The position numbers were made by a program, and so were the translations under genes. Under the pieces are notes generated by a model that was not told where the DNA came from, did no database searches, and saw only the letters and a program-made list of their open reading frames with translations. A stretch of DNA of 64,000 bases from Phyllobacterium zundukense (GTDB lineage: Bacteria > Pseudomonadota > Alphaproteobacteria > Rhizobiales > Rhizobiaceae). The stretch is taken from positions 1 through 64,000 of the forward strand of contig NZ_CP104969.1 in the NCBI RefSeq assembly GCF_025452195.1. The letters run 5' to 3'. Within the stretch, counting starts at the first letter, position 1. Each line of letters begins with the position of its first letter. Positions 1 to 8,885 of this stretch are shown one piece after another.

Positions 1-336
1 CTCCGGATCCTTCTCCGCCTTTTCATGGTCGTCGGCACGCGAATCGATCGAACCATCGAGATCGCTGAACAACTCTGCGATCGGCTCGATCGCTTCGTAG
101 CTCATGCGCGTCGAACCGAAGAGCGACTTGGCCTTGTCCACATCGCCCGCCTTGACCGCATCCGTGAATACTTTTGTATCCGCGACGAGTTTTTCAGCGT
201 GCTCGGAAACATAGATCTTGTAGTCGGCGATTGGTTGCACGAGATCGAGCGGTGCAACCTCGGCATTTGCCATCCGCGGCAAAGCTGCGGTTGAAAGTGC
301 CAACAGGCTGGCAGAGAGTACGAGTTTGAGTTTCAT
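1..336 (-). CDS. M75/imelysin-like periplasmic iron protein (EfeM-like), 3' end outside window
   Basis: Only the first 112 codons are present; the gene runs off the left edge. Residues 1-25 look like a Sec signal peptide ending in ANA. The following helical segment closely resembles the M75 part of EfeO encoded upstream (the KAGD-x-x-KA and E-P-x-A-[DE]-L-F patterns occur in both). Unlike EfeO it has no cupredoxin domain before the M75 part, so it is the short EfeM type. M75 proteins are thought to bind ferrous iron in the periplasm and pass it to the EfeU permease. It starts 11 bases after the efeB stop and is probably the last gene of the efeUOB operon. Family assignment is good; the exact role is inferred. 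Confidence 0.8.
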   Translation of the reverse strand, partial: MKLKLVLSASLLALSTAALPRMANAEVAPLDLVQPIADYKIYVSEHAEKLVADTKVFTDAVKAGDVDKAKSLFGSTRMSYEAIEPIAELFSDLDGSIDSRADDHEKAEKDPE

Positions 337-347
337 CCTTAGTCCCC

Positions 348-1655
348 TTAAGATTTGCGGATCACGTCGTGGCCCGCTGCTTCCAATAGTGTCCGGCCGA
401 CAAAATCGCTTTCGTCCTGCGGGCCGGGTGGCGTGAAGAAAAAGCCGCCGCCAATCGGCTTGATATATTCCTCGAGCGGCTCGCCATCGAGCTGGCGCTG
501 CACCGTGATGAAGCCCTTCTCCAGATCCGCCTGATAGCAGATGAACAAGAGCCCCTGTTCGAGCTGACCGGATTTGCTCACTCCGTTCGAATAGTTGAAC
601 GGGCGGCGAAGAATGAGGTTTGCCTCGGAAGCCTTGGTGCGAAAATTGGCAAGCCTTATGTGCGCGTCGAGCGGCGTTACCGTCCCTTCCGGATCCTTGG
701 AATAGTCAGGCACATCATGCTCGGTATTTCCGCCGCCGTGCGGCGCCCCCGTCGCCTTCTTGCGGCCGATGATGCGTTCCTGCTCGCCGAGCGGCGTGCG
801 GTCCCAGCGTTCGACGAAATTACGGATGATGCGCACTGCCTGATAAGAGCCGCCGCGCGTCCAGTCAGGCTCGGTCCCGTTCTCCGGCACCCAGACGATC
901 TTGTCCATCAGCGCGGCATCCCTCGCGTCGGGATTGGCCGAACCGTCACGAAAGCCGAGGAAATTGCGCGCGCTTTCATGGGTTCCGTCCGATTTCGGCG
1001 GCAGGACAGGCACCGAGCCTTCCTGTTTCCAGCGAAGCACCATCAGATCCGGCAGGTTTTTCAGGACGTCGCGCAAGGCGTGAATGTTCGTATCGGGCGT
1101 GTTAGCGCTGATCTGCAACGCCAGGTCGCCGTGGCACAGATCGGCATCCAGCGCGTCATTGCGGAACGCCTTCATGCGCGAAAGACGCGCAGGTTTGTGC
1201 GGCGCCAGCCAGTCGCGGTCGTCGAAGAACGATGAACCGAGCGAAACAGTGATGGTCAGATTGTCCGGCGGAACCACCGGCCCCAGCAGTCCCGAATCCG
1301 CCGGCGGCAGCTTGTCGTCCAGTTCTGGCGGTGTGCCGCCCTGCATGAGGAAGGCGATACGGCTCGACAGCGTCCGGAACAGGCGCTCCACGTCTGCCGG
1401 CGTTTCCGCCAGTACATGAAACGATGCGATCATGCCTGCAGCCGGGCGCGGTGTGACGATACCCGCCTGGTGCAGACCATAGAATGACTGGCGTTCCTGC
1501 GTCTTGTCGCTCACCGGCGCATCGGTGACCTGTCCGCCCTGCTTTTCCGCCGCGCGTGCCGTGGTCAGTCCGGTGGCCAGGGCGCTGCCTGCGGCACCGA
1601 CGCCGAAAAGCACGTTGCGCCGTGTTGTCACCAGTTTGTTGTCGTTGGTTGCCAT
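348..1655 (-). CDS. efeB: EfeB, Tat-exported dye-decolorizing (DyP) heme peroxidase of the ferrous iron transporter
   Basis: A 435-residue protein. A twin-arginine signal (TRRNVLFG at residues 11-18, then a hydrophobic stretch to about 35) indicates export of the folded, heme-loaded enzyme to the periplasm. The DyP hallmark GFRDG lies at 234-238. Length and domain plan match EfeB/YcdB. In the family EfeB oxidises ferrous iron or acts on heme in support of EfeO and EfeU. It lies 5 bases after efeO and directly before the EfeM-like gene, so it is in the same transcript. The ATG is preceded by GGAG at a suitable distance. Confidence 0.93.
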   Translation of the reverse strand: MATNDNKLVTTRRNVLFGVGAAGSALATGLTTARAAEKQGGQVTDAPVSDKTQERQSFYGLHQAGIVTPRPAAGMIASFHVLAETPADVERLFRTLSSRIAFLMQGGTPPELDDKLPPADSGLLGPVVPPDNLTITVSLGSSFFDDRDWLAPHKPARLSRMKAFRNDALDADLCHGDLALQISANTPDTNIHALRDVLKNLPDLMVLRWKQEGSVPVLPPKSDGTHESARNFLGFRDGSANPDARDAALMDKIVWVPENGTEPDWTRGGSYQAVRIIRNFVERWDRTPLGEQERIIGRKKATGAPHGGGNTEHDVPDYSKDPEGTVTPLDAHIRLANFRTKASEANLILRRPFNYSNGVSKSGQLEQGLLFICYQADLEKGFITVQRQLDGEPLEEYIKPIGGGFFFTPPGPQDESDFVGRTLLEAAGHDVIRKS

Positions 1656-1660
1656 CGCCG

Positions 1661-2851
1661 TTACTCCAGTCCTACGGCCGCATTGAGCTTGCCGATCGCC
1701 TCGGCCAGCCCTTGCATCTTCTGCGCCAGTGCCTTGCGGCTATCCGCGTCCACCTTGTCGTAGGCCGGGTACCCTCCCGGACCTTTGAGCGCAGTCAACG
1801 CGCTGCCGGTATCTGTCAGGCGGCTGTCGATATCGGCCACCACCTGTGGCGCCGCCTGCACCGCAACCGGCTTCAAGAGCGCCATCATTCGCGAAACCCC
1901 CGCAATATTGGCCTCGAAATCGGCAAGATCGGTCTGCGCGTAGTGATCGTCACCGGCGGCGATCTTCGTATCGGCAATCTGCCCGACAAGCCGACCCGCG
2001 CCCTTGGCGATCTGCTCGGGCGGAATGCGCAGGCCGCGTATCCGGTCCTTCAGCGCCGTCACGTCGGCCAGCAGCTTGCCTGAGACCGGTGCCAGCCCGT
2101 CAAGGCTGTTCTTGGCGTAGAGACCGTATTCGATACGATGGAAGCCGGTGAAACCCGCATCCTCCTCGCGCTTTTCGAGGTAGTCCGCCACCGGATCGAT
2201 GGCGTTGTGCAGATCGGCGAAGAGGTCGGCCATCGGTTCGATCTGCTTATAGGGAGCACGCGCTTTCTGGTAGAACTCGCGTGCCTTCTCCAGATCGCCA
2301 GCCTTGATCGCGTCATCGAGAGCCTGCGTCGCCTTCACCAGCGAATTCGCCTGCATCGCCATGAACACCTGGAATTCGGCCAGCGGACCGATAAACGATA
2401 CCAGCGCCGGCCGTGCAGCCTCCGCTTCGGACTCGGCCGATGGCGTGACGTGCAAGGTTCCGCGCGGATTGTTGAGCAGGCCGCAGGTGATCTCGTAAGT
2501 TCCGGCCTTCAGTTTTGCCTGCATCGTCTGGGTAAAGCCCGGCACGATATTCTCGCGCTCTTCCAGAACCATCACACCGTCGAGGATTTCCCACTCAAGC
2601 GCGCGATTGGATTTGTTGACGATGGTGAATGTCGAACGCCCGGCTGGAACCGTAATCTCGTTGGGATCGCATGCGCTGTCGTTGATCGTGACAGTGATTG
2701 CCTCGCCTGAACCCGCCGATTTCAAACCTTTCGACGCGTAGTAGAAGGCCACGCCGCCTGCAACGACGAGAAGAGCGGCCCCGGCAACCGCCAGCTTCAT
2801 CAGCTTTTGCGATGAAGGGCGGGGAGAACTGGAGCCGGCGGTTTGCGTCAT
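1661..2851 (-). CDS. efeO: EfeO, periplasmic cupredoxin-M75 iron-binding protein
   Basis: A 396-residue protein when started at the ATG at 2851, which follows GAAAG and does not overlap efeU; a longer reading back to 2965 would run into efeU. Residues about 18-40 form a single hydrophobic anchor or uncleaved signal. Residues about 50-136 form a cupredoxin-like domain. The rest is an M75 domain with the HxxE motif (HRIE at 238-241), the proposed metal site. The protein binds iron in the periplasm and works with EfeU and EfeB. It sits 16 bases downstream of efeU in the same operon. Confidence 0.93.
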   Translation of the reverse strand: MTQTAGSSSPRPSSQKLMKLAVAGAALLVVAGGVAFYYASKGLKSAGSGEAITVTINDSACDPNEITVPAGRSTFTIVNKSNRALEWEILDGVMVLEERENIVPGFTQTMQAKLKAGTYEITCGLLNNPRGTLHVTPSAESEAEAARPALVSFIGPLAEFQVFMAMQANSLVKATQALDDAIKAGDLEKAREFYQKARAPYKQIEPMADLFADLHNAIDPVADYLEKREEDAGFTGFHRIEYGLYAKNSLDGLAPVSGKLLADVTALKDRIRGLRIPPEQIAKGAGRLVGQIADTKIAAGDDHYAQTDLADFEANIAGVSRMMALLKPVAVQAAPQVVADIDSRLTDTGSALTALKGPGGYPAYDKVDADSRKALAQKMQGLAEAIGKLNAAVGLE

Positions 2852-2867
2852 AAAAAATTTCTTTCGG

Positions 2868-3701
2868 TCAATGAGACGGTTGGGCGGCAGTTGTTCGACT
2901 GCCCGCTGGACGCAGGAACATGAAGATGCTGATGGCAAGGAAGGTGACATAGACGATGACTTCACCCAGTGTCGGCATGTCCTGGTAACCGAACATTCCG
3001 GAGAGCAACGTACCCAATGGGCTGCTGACCGGCAGCGCGCCGCTCAGGTCGATGACAATCGTCTGGAGACTGTTCCAGACACCCGCCTCGTGGAAATGGC
3101 GCAATGTGCCCGCCAATATCCCGGCCGCGACCACCAGTATGAAAAGACCCGTCCAGAAGAAGAACCGGCGCAGGTTGAGGCGAATACCGCCCATATAGAT
3201 GCCGTAGCCAAGCACGATCGACACCAGAATGCCGAGAAGCGCGCCAAGCGGCGCATCGTTGTTGGTGCTCTGCTGGAAAATGGCGAGAAGGAAGAATACC
3301 GATTCGAGCCCTTCGCGGGCCACGGCGAAGAACACCATGGCAATCAGCGCAGGCGCCTGTCCTGTCGAATGCGAAAACGCCGAGTCGATCGAATGATGCA
3401 GGTCGGATTTGATCGAGCGGGCCGCCTTGCGCATCCAGAATACCATCGACGACAAAACGATGACGGCAATGAGCCCGACAATGGCCTCGAAGAATTCCTG
3501 TGCCTTCTGGGGGAACTCGGCGCTGACCATCTGCAGCCCGGCTCCGACGAAGAGCGACAGCGCAATGGCAAGCAGAATCCCGACCCAAACTGCCGGCATC
3601 CATTCACCTCGACCAGTCTGCTTCAGATAGCTCGCGACAATGCCCACGATCAGAGCCGCCTCGATGCCCTCACGCAGCATTATCAGGAATGGAACCAGCA
3701 T
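2868..3701 (-). CDS. efeU: EfeU, ferrous iron permease (FTR1/OFeT family)
   Basis: A 277-residue integral membrane protein with about seven hydrophobic helices. It has the two REGxE iron-binding motifs expected of FTR1/EfeU: REGIE at 10-14 in helix 1 and REGLE at 129-133. These glutamates are known in the family to be needed for iron passage. It is the first gene of efeU-efeO-efeB-efeM-like on the minus strand, with AGGG in front of its ATG. About 100 bases upstream is an inverted repeat matching the Irr iron-control element, so iron or heme status probably sets expression. Confidence 0.95.
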   Translation of the reverse strand: MLVPFLIMLREGIEAALIVGIVASYLKQTGRGEWMPAVWVGILLAIALSLFVGAGLQMVSAEFPQKAQEFFEAIVGLIAVIVLSSMVFWMRKAARSIKSDLHHSIDSAFSHSTGQAPALIAMVFFAVAREGLESVFFLLAIFQQSTNNDAPLGALLGILVSIVLGYGIYMGGIRLNLRRFFFWTGLFILVVAAGILAGTLRHFHEAGVWNSLQTIVIDLSGALPVSSPLGTLLSGMFGYQDMPTLGEVIVYVTFLAISIFMFLRPAGSRTTAAQPSH

Positions 3702-3798
3702 AGATCGGACCCTCGGCGAACCATTGACGTCTCTTTGAGACGCGCACTGGCGCCGCGGGAGTCATAGACTGTCGCGAAAAACGAAGCAATAACAATAT

Positions 3799-3815
3799 AT
3801 TAGAAGAATTCTAAG
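3799..3815 (-). promoter_or_regulatory. Candidate Irr box (iron control element) upstream of efeU
   Basis: The sequence attagaagaattctaag contains a perfect TTAGAA-N3-TTCTAA inverted repeat. As I recall it, the rhizobial/Brucella ICE motif bound by Irr is TTTAGAA-N3-TTCTAAA; only the two outermost bases differ. It lies about 100 bases upstream of the efeU ATG and is the only strong palindrome in this promoter region. Whether Irr activates or represses cannot be read from the sequence. Confidence 0.65.
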
Positions 3816-4046
3816 GAATAACCGGAGGAAATTTGTCAATTATTCCAATATGTTGATTGTTTCAATCCACAATCGGATGCAACTTGATGTGGAGGAGGCC
3901 CCCGCAGCCGCCACATTCTTTCCACAATCGCATTGCGCCGCCCGATACCTTCCCCGTTGTGGGGACCGAGGGCGGGCGAGATCCAGAACACGGAGCATAG
4001 CGACCGGGAGGGTCTTTTCCTATTTACAATGTCTCTGTTAGAATCG

Positions 4047-4167
4047 CCCCTCATCCGGCCCTTCGGGCCACCTTCTCCCCGCGGGGGGAGAAGAAAGCGG
4101 TGCCAGGCTCGGCTTTCCTCTCCCCTAGGGGAGAGGGTGGCCGAGCGAAGCGAGGTCGGGTGAGGGG
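4047..4167. repeat. RIME/REP-like mosaic intergenic repeat with inverted halves
   Basis: A GC-rich element of about 120 bases between the livF-like gene and efeU. It starts with CCCCTCATCCGGCCC and ends with the reverse complement of a similar block (GGTCGGGTGAGGGG), so it is two inverted half elements. It contains three hairpins: GGCCC-TTC-GGGCC (4058-4070), CTTCTCCCC/GGGGAGAAG (about 4072-4093) and CTCTCCCC/GGGGAGAG (about 4118-4135). This is the layout of the short palindromic elements common between genes in rhizobia. It may also end transcription of the transporter operon. The rest of the 477-base gap (3702-4178) holds the efeU promoter and nothing else I can identify. Confidence 0.7.
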
Positions 4168-4178
4168 GCCGTTTGCGT

Positions 4179-4895
4179 CTAACCTGCAACGCTCGCCACG
4201 CCGAGCAATTGATCGACCGTATCGCGATCGCCCGCCAGTTGCTCCGACGAACCATCCCATACGATGCGCCCGCGTTCGAGAATGATCACCCGTTCGGCAA
4301 AATCGAGAGCGCTCTGGATACGCTGCTCGACGAGCAGGATGGTCATCTCGCCGCTCGAGGCGAGTTGCGAAAACGCCGCCATCAGTTCCTCGCATATGAC
4401 CGGCGCCAGCCCTTCAAGCGGTTCATCGAGCAAGAGCACAGTCGGCTTGCCGAGAATGGTGCGGGCGGTCGAGAGCATCTGCTGTTCGCCCCCGGAAAGT
4501 TTTGCCCCGGAATTCGCCCGCCGCTCATAGAGTCGCGGGAACATGTCGTAGGCCTCCTGCAACGCGCTCCGCGGCCTTCCCTTCAACCCGACGAAGAGGT
4601 TCTCTTCGACGGTCAGCGATGGAAAGATACTGCGTGATTGCGGTACGAAGCCAAGCCCGCTCCGGGCCCTGGCGGAGCTTTCCATGTGGGTGAGGTCCGC
4701 GTCGCCCAGTTTGATCGTGCCGTCATAGCGCCGTGTCTGCCCCGCAAGCGTTGCAAACAATGTCGTCTTGCCGACGCCGTTTCGCCCAAGCACCGCGATG
4801 CGCGAACCAGCCTCGGCGGTGAAGGAAATATCTTCGAGGACCCGGGTTGGGCCGTAACCGGCGCTCAGACCTTTGACTTCAAGCCGCCCTGCCAT
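4179..4895 (-). CDS. livF: HAAT-type ABC transporter ATP-binding protein, LivF family
   Basis: An ABC ATPase of about 238 residues with Walker A (GRNGVGKTT), signature LSGGEQQ and Walker B VLLLDEP. The short length and sequence pattern are those of LivF. The ATG at 4895 has GGAGGG 7 bases upstream; the ATG at 4901 would sit too close to that ribosome site. The start overlaps the end of the livG-like gene by 17 bases. It is the last gene of a five-gene transporter operon. Next to pca genes, the substrate is more likely protocatechuate or another aromatic acid than leucine (compare PcaMNVWX of Sinorhizobium); that is inference from context. Confidence 0.9.
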   Translation of the reverse strand: MAGRLEVKGLSAGYGPTRVLEDISFTAEAGSRIAVLGRNGVGKTTLFATLAGQTRRYDGTIKLGDADLTHMESSARARSGLGFVPQSRSIFPSLTVEENLFVGLKGRPRSALQEAYDMFPRLYERRANSGAKLSGGEQQMLSTARTILGKPTVLLLDEPLEGLAPVICEELMAAFSQLASSGEMTILLVEQRIQSALDFAERVIILERGRIVWDGSSEQLAGDRDTVDQLLGVASVAG

Positions 4896-5640
4896 TGGCA
4901 TACCCTCCGAGATAGGCCTCGCGCACCCGCAAATCATTCGTTGCATCGGCGGGCAGGCCGTCGAAGATGATTTCGCCAGCCGCCAGCACGATCACCCTCT
5001 TGGCAAAACGAAAAACCAGATCCATGTCATGCTCGATCATCAGCACCGCGAGATCGGCGGGCAGTTGCGCCAATGCATTCTCGATCAGAAACGTATCGCT
5101 GTGCGGCACGCCCGCGGCGGGTTCGTCGAGCAACAGCACCTTCGGTCGAAGCGCCAGCGCCAGCGCAATTTCCAGAAGGCGCTGTTGCCCATAGGCGATC
5201 TCGCTGACGGGAACCCGTGCCAGCGCCGCCAGGTTGAGCGTCTCGAGAATTTCATAGGTTTCGCGCATCACGTCCGGCATGGCCTGAAAGGAACCAGCCA
5301 TCCGCCCGGACTTGCCTTGCCGCTGCAGGATCGCCAGCGCCACATGTTCTTCCGGGGTCATCTCGGCAAAAAGCCGTGTCACCTGAAACGAGCGAACCAG
5401 CCCGGCTCGCACACGCCTCATCGGATTGAACCTCGAAATGTCTTCGCCGCCCATCAGGACCTGTCCGGAGTCCGGACGCAAATGGCCGGTTACCAGATTG
5501 ACGAAGGTGGTTTTCCCGGCGCCGTTCGGGCCTATCAGCGCCACGCGGTCACCCTTGCCCAGCGCCAGCGAGACATCGCGCGTGACGTTCAGCCCGCCAA
5601 AGGCCTTCTGCAGATGATCGACCTCGAAGAGCGCACTCAT
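4879..5640 (-). CDS. livG: HAAT-type ABC transporter ATP-binding protein, LivG family
   Basis: A 253-residue ABC ATPase beginning MSALFEVDHLQKAFGG, with Walker A GPNGAGKTTF, the Q-loop and switch regions, and Walker B VLLLDEP. The signature segment reads IAYGQQR, the degenerate form usual for LivG. Its ATG overlaps the stop of the livM-like gene in an ATGA arrangement. It pairs with the LivF-like subunit to energise the two permeases. An apparent open frame continues upstream to about 6444 but is only the antisense shadow of the permease gene. Confidence 0.9.
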   Translation of the reverse strand: MSALFEVDHLQKAFGGLNVTRDVSLALGKGDRVALIGPNGAGKTTFVNLVTGHLRPDSGQVLMGGEDISRFNPMRRVRAGLVRSFQVTRLFAEMTPEEHVALAILQRQGKSGRMAGSFQAMPDVMRETYEILETLNLAALARVPVSEIAYGQQRLLEIALALALRPKVLLLDEPAAGVPHSDTFLIENALAQLPADLAVLMIEHDMDLVFRFAKRVIVLAAGEIIFDGLPADATNDLRVREAYLGGYANGRAA

Positions 5641-6635
5641 TTGCCACCTCGCCTGTGTCGCTCGACGAGGGTCGCGGCCGTGCCATAAAGGCCCTTGGGC
5701 GCAAACAGCACGACGGCAATCAGCAGTGCGCCAACGATCGTCAGCCAATGGAACGGATTGGCGGCAGAGACAAGATCCTCGATCCAGACAAAGGCTATCG
5801 TGCCGATCAGCGCCCCGTAAAGCGAGCCGACGCCGCCCAGAACCAGCATGACCAGCGCTTCGGCGGAATTGGTGAAACTCAGGCTGTCGAGGCCGACGAC
5901 CTGTGTCGATACCGCGTTGAAGGCGCCGCCGACACCCGCGACCAATCCCGAGATCACGTACATCTTGATCAGGGTAAGCTTGACCGACGCGCCCATTGCG
6001 CTGACGCGGACAGGATCCTGCCGGATACCCCGGCAAAGCATGCCGAAGGGTGAGCGAACCAGAATGCGCAAGAGTATGAATACAAGGACGAGCAGGACGA
6101 CGCCAAAAACGTAGGCGGTACGGCCCCAGAGATCGAACTCGAAGACGCCGAGGATGGGATCGGGCGAGATGCCGGAAAGCCCATCGCTGCCTCCGGTATA
6201 TTCCGATGCCTTGTTGGCCGCCTCCTGGAAGAGGTGGATGATGGCGATAGACAAAACAAGCTGGGCGAGGCCATGTCCGCGCAGGATGACGACGCCCGAA
6301 ATCAGCCCCGCCAGAGCACCGCCAACCGCACCGATAGCGATCATCGTGAGCGGTTCGGTGATCCCGAAATGCGCCGCGGCGATTCCGGCCGCATAGGCGC
6401 CACTGCCGAAGAGTGCGGCGTGGCCGAGCGTCGCAACGCCGCAATATCCGGTCACCAGATCGAGCGACAGGACGAGAAGCATGATCGCGATCATGCGCGT
6501 CAGTAGCGCCAGATTGTTGGGAAACAAGAAGTATCCGGCCATGGCCGCAACCAATATGACGGCGATGCCAAGGAGGTCGCGCTGCCAGCCCCTGTTTTGG
6601 GCAGGAATCGCCGTGACAGATGCCCCGGCGCTCAT
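5637..6635 (-). CDS. livM: HAAT-type ABC transporter permease, LivM family
   Basis: A permease of about 332 residues beginning MSAGASVTAIPAQ. It has some ten hydrophobic segments and the LivM-typical stretch GYCGVATLGHAALFGSGAY near the N-terminus, plus GGVGSLYGALIGT near the C-terminus. The start overlaps the livH-like stop (ATGA). With the LivH-like protein it forms the membrane channel of the importer. The substrate is not readable from sequence; the pca neighbours suggest an aromatic acid. Confidence 0.9.
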   Translation of the reverse strand: MSAGASVTAIPAQNRGWQRDLLGIAVILVAAMAGYFLFPNNLALLTRMIAIMLLVLSLDLVTGYCGVATLGHAALFGSGAYAAGIAAAHFGITEPLTMIAIGAVGGALAGLISGVVILRGHGLAQLVLSIAIIHLFQEAANKASEYTGGSDGLSGISPDPILGVFEFDLWGRTAYVFGVVLLVLVFILLRILVRSPFGMLCRGIRQDPVRVSAMGASVKLTLIKMYVISGLVAGVGGAFNAVSTQVVGLDSLSFTNSAEALVMLVLGGVGSLYGALIGTIAFVWIEDLVSAANPFHWLTIVGALLIAVVLFAPKGLYGTAATLVERHRRGGK

Positions 6636-7495
6636 TTGGCTCTTCCCATCAGACCCCGTGGAAACACCCAGACGATGGCGATTACCGCGAGATAGAAGAA
6701 GAACTCGCCATATTCCGGCACGAGGTAGCGCCCCGTTGTATCGATGGCGCCGAGCAGCAGGCAGGCGATCAGCGCGCCAGGGATGGAGCCCGCGCCGCCG
6801 ACCGAAACGACGACAAGAAACGTCACCATGTAACGCAGGGCGTAATAGGGTTCGACCGGCAACAGTTCCGCACCGATCACTCCGCCAAAAGCGGCAAGGC
6901 CAACAGCAAGCGCGAAACTTGCTGCATAGACGATCTTGGTGCGAACGCCGAGCGCCGCCGCCATCGCCGTATTGTCCACCGAGGCACGCAGTTTGACACC
7001 AAAGGATGTGCGCTCGATCAGATACCAAAGCCCCAACGCGACAACCACGCCGCAGCCGATGGCAAAGAGCTTGTGCGCCGCGATGGTACGAAAACCGATA
7101 TCGACGGGACCTTGCAGTCCAGCGGGGAGGGGGATTGTCTTCAGCGTGGGACCAAACACATAATTGGCGAGGCCGATGACGCAAAAGGTGATGCCGATGG
7201 TCATCAGCACCTGCGTCAATTCCGGCGCGCCGTAAATCCGTCGGTAGAGAAAACGTTCCAGCGGAACAGCAATGATGATCGTGCCGAGCACCGCAATCAC
7301 GATAGCCAGGCCATAGCCAAGCCCGAGATCGCGCGCCGCATAGGAAGCGATATAGCCGCCGATCATGGCGAATGCGCCGTGGGCTAGGTTGATCACCCGC
7401 ATCAGGCCCATCGTCACCGACAGGCCAATCGAGATGATGAACAGGATCATCCCGTAGGCCAGGGCGTCGACGCCAATGCTGAAGAACGTCTGCAT
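6632..7495 (-). CDS. livH: HAAT-type ABC transporter permease, LivH family
   Basis: A 287-residue integral membrane protein with about eight hydrophobic segments. It carries LivH features such as NLAHGAFAMIGGY in the N-terminal third and GGAGSIPGALIAC near the C-terminus. It is the first permease downstream of the solute-binding gene, 33 bases away, and its stop overlaps the livM-like start. It belongs to the same importer as the four neighbouring genes. Confidence 0.9.
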   Translation of the reverse strand: MQTFFSIGVDALAYGMILFIISIGLSVTMGLMRVINLAHGAFAMIGGYIASYAARDLGLGYGLAIVIAVLGTIIIAVPLERFLYRRIYGAPELTQVLMTIGITFCVIGLANYVFGPTLKTIPLPAGLQGPVDIGFRTIAAHKLFAIGCGVVVALGLWYLIERTSFGVKLRASVDNTAMAAALGVRTKIVYAASFALAVGLAAFGGVIGAELLPVEPYYALRYMVTFLVVVSVGGAGSIPGALIACLLLGAIDTTGRYLVPEYGEFFFYLAVIAIVWVFPRGLMGRAK

Positions 7496-7528
7496 CAGAT
7501 CATCCCGGTCGGCGCTTCGGGCACGGGG

Positions 7529-8702
7529 CTACTTTGCAGCCGCCAATCCTGGATCCGGCTGCTTCTCAAACGTCTTGATTTCCTTGTTGAAGTAGACGCC
7601 GTCAGCTCCCTTCGATACTTCACGCAGATAGATGTTCTGGGTTATGTGGCGCGTTTCCGGATCGATCGAGACCGGACCACGCGGACTTTCCCACGTGAGG
7701 CCTTTGACCGCATCAACTGCCTTCTGCGCATCCTGCTTGCCGCCGGTCGCTTCGATCATCTTGCTGATGACATACATGCCATCATAGGCGCCGACCGAAG
7801 GGAACGAGAGTTCAGCCGGGTTGCCGATAGCCTTCTGGGCGGCGGCGACAAATGCCTTGTTCTCCGGTGAATTGTGCGCCAGCGAATAATGGAACGTCGT
7901 CAGGATGCCGAGGCCCGCATCGCCAATCGCCGGCAGATCGGATTCCTGTGTCAGGTCGCCCGGCGCGAGAAACTGGATGCCCGCCTGCTTCAGACCGTTC
8001 TCGTTGTAGGCCTTGACGAAACCGAGCGTGGTTGGGCCCGACGGCAGGAAGGCAAAGACCGCCTGTGCCCCGGAATTGCGCACCCGCTGCATCACCGGGC
8101 TGAAATCATTGGTCGACAGCGGCATGCGGATGGATCTCGACAACCTTGCCGCCTTCTTTCTCGAACGTCGTCTTGAACGCGTTTTCCGCATCGACGCCCG
8201 GGCCGTAATCGCTGACGACTGTAATTGCTTTCTCCACACCCCGTTCACGCGCGATCTTCGCCATCGGTGCGGAGGTCTGCCATGTGGTGAAGGAAGTGCG
8301 GACAACCAGCGGGCTCTTGGTGACGATGGCCGACGTCGCCGCGTTCATGATGACCATCGGCACATTCGCCTGCTTGAGCAGCGGCGTGACCGCCATGGCG
8401 TCCGGGGTGAAATAGAAGCCGGCGAGATATTGCACGCCTTCCTTGACCACCAGTTCCTGCGCCAATGCCTTCGACTGGGCCGGGTCGGCCTGCGGCACAT
8501 CCCGGTAGAGGATTTCAATCGTGTTCTCGCCGACCTTGTCACCATGGGTTGCAATATAGGCATCGATGCCCGCCTTGAAGTTTTTACCCTGTATCGCGAA
8601 TGGTCCCGAGAAGGGTCCGACAACGCCAATCTTGATGACTTCGGCATAGGCGCTTGCACTCATCAGAATTGATGCAGCGACGGCCAGAATGAGCTTTTTC
8701 AT
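7529..8702 (-). pseudogene. ABC transporter solute-binding protein (Peripla_BP_6, LivK/PcaM-like), broken by a 1-base frameshift
   Basis: Read as one gene it starts at the ATG at 8702 with a signal peptide (MKKLILAVAASILMSASAYA, then EVIKIGVVGP), the usual start of branched-chain or aromatic acid binding proteins. After about 190 codons the frame breaks. The N-terminal frame stops near 8106, while the C-terminal half (IRMPLSTNDFSPVMQRV onward to the stop at 7529) continues in another frame. The total length is 3n+1, consistent with one extra base, which I place within 8132-8140 (GGATCTCGA). With it removed the protein is about 390 residues, normal for the family. The lesion is either a real inactivation or a sequencing error; see findings. 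First gene of the transporter operon, next to pcaB. Confidence 0.85.
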
Positions 8703-8849
8703 GGTTCCTCCCTCAATCGAAAATGGCTTTTTCAGAACATTGCACACGACCTGCAGTTTCCGAAGCAGGAATGAAACGAAAAGATGCAATTCTTACGCAA
8801 GACCGAACGACTCCCCTGCAAGAAATGTCGATTCTGGCGCAAGTTTTTC

Positions 8850-8878
8850 CACTCGCAATTGCATTTTAGTTGCGTGTG
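8850..8878. repeat. Inverted repeat in the pcaB to solute-binding gene gap
   Basis: Arms CACTCGCAA (8850-8858) and TTGCGTGTG (8870-8878) pair at 8 of 9 positions around an 11-base spacer. It lies 8 bases past the pcaB stop and about 150 bases upstream of the solute-binding gene. The same CGCAAG word recurs nearby (about 8800-8812 and 8837-8843). It could be a weak terminator for pcaB (no U-tract follows) or an operator for the transporter. No clear PcaQ-type box was seen in this 183-base gap. Confidence 0.35.
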
Positions 8879-8885
8879 GTTGACG

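Noticed and set aside
2138-2710. 190-codon plus-strand frame over efeO
   Set aside because: Antisense to efeO; composition is typical of a shadow frame.
3836-4255. Minus-strand frame over the gap between efeU and livF
   Set aside because: It reads through the palindromic repeat element and into the livF end; no domain and no start signal.
4873-5688. 271-codon plus-strand frame over livG
   Set aside because: Antisense shadow of an ABC ATPase with clear motifs on the minus strand.
8132-8140. Programmed frameshifting as an explanation for the broken genes
   Set aside because: GGATCTCGA is not a slippery heptamer, the three genes are unrelated, and no stimulatory hairpin or internal ribosome site was seen; an artefact or mutation is simpler.
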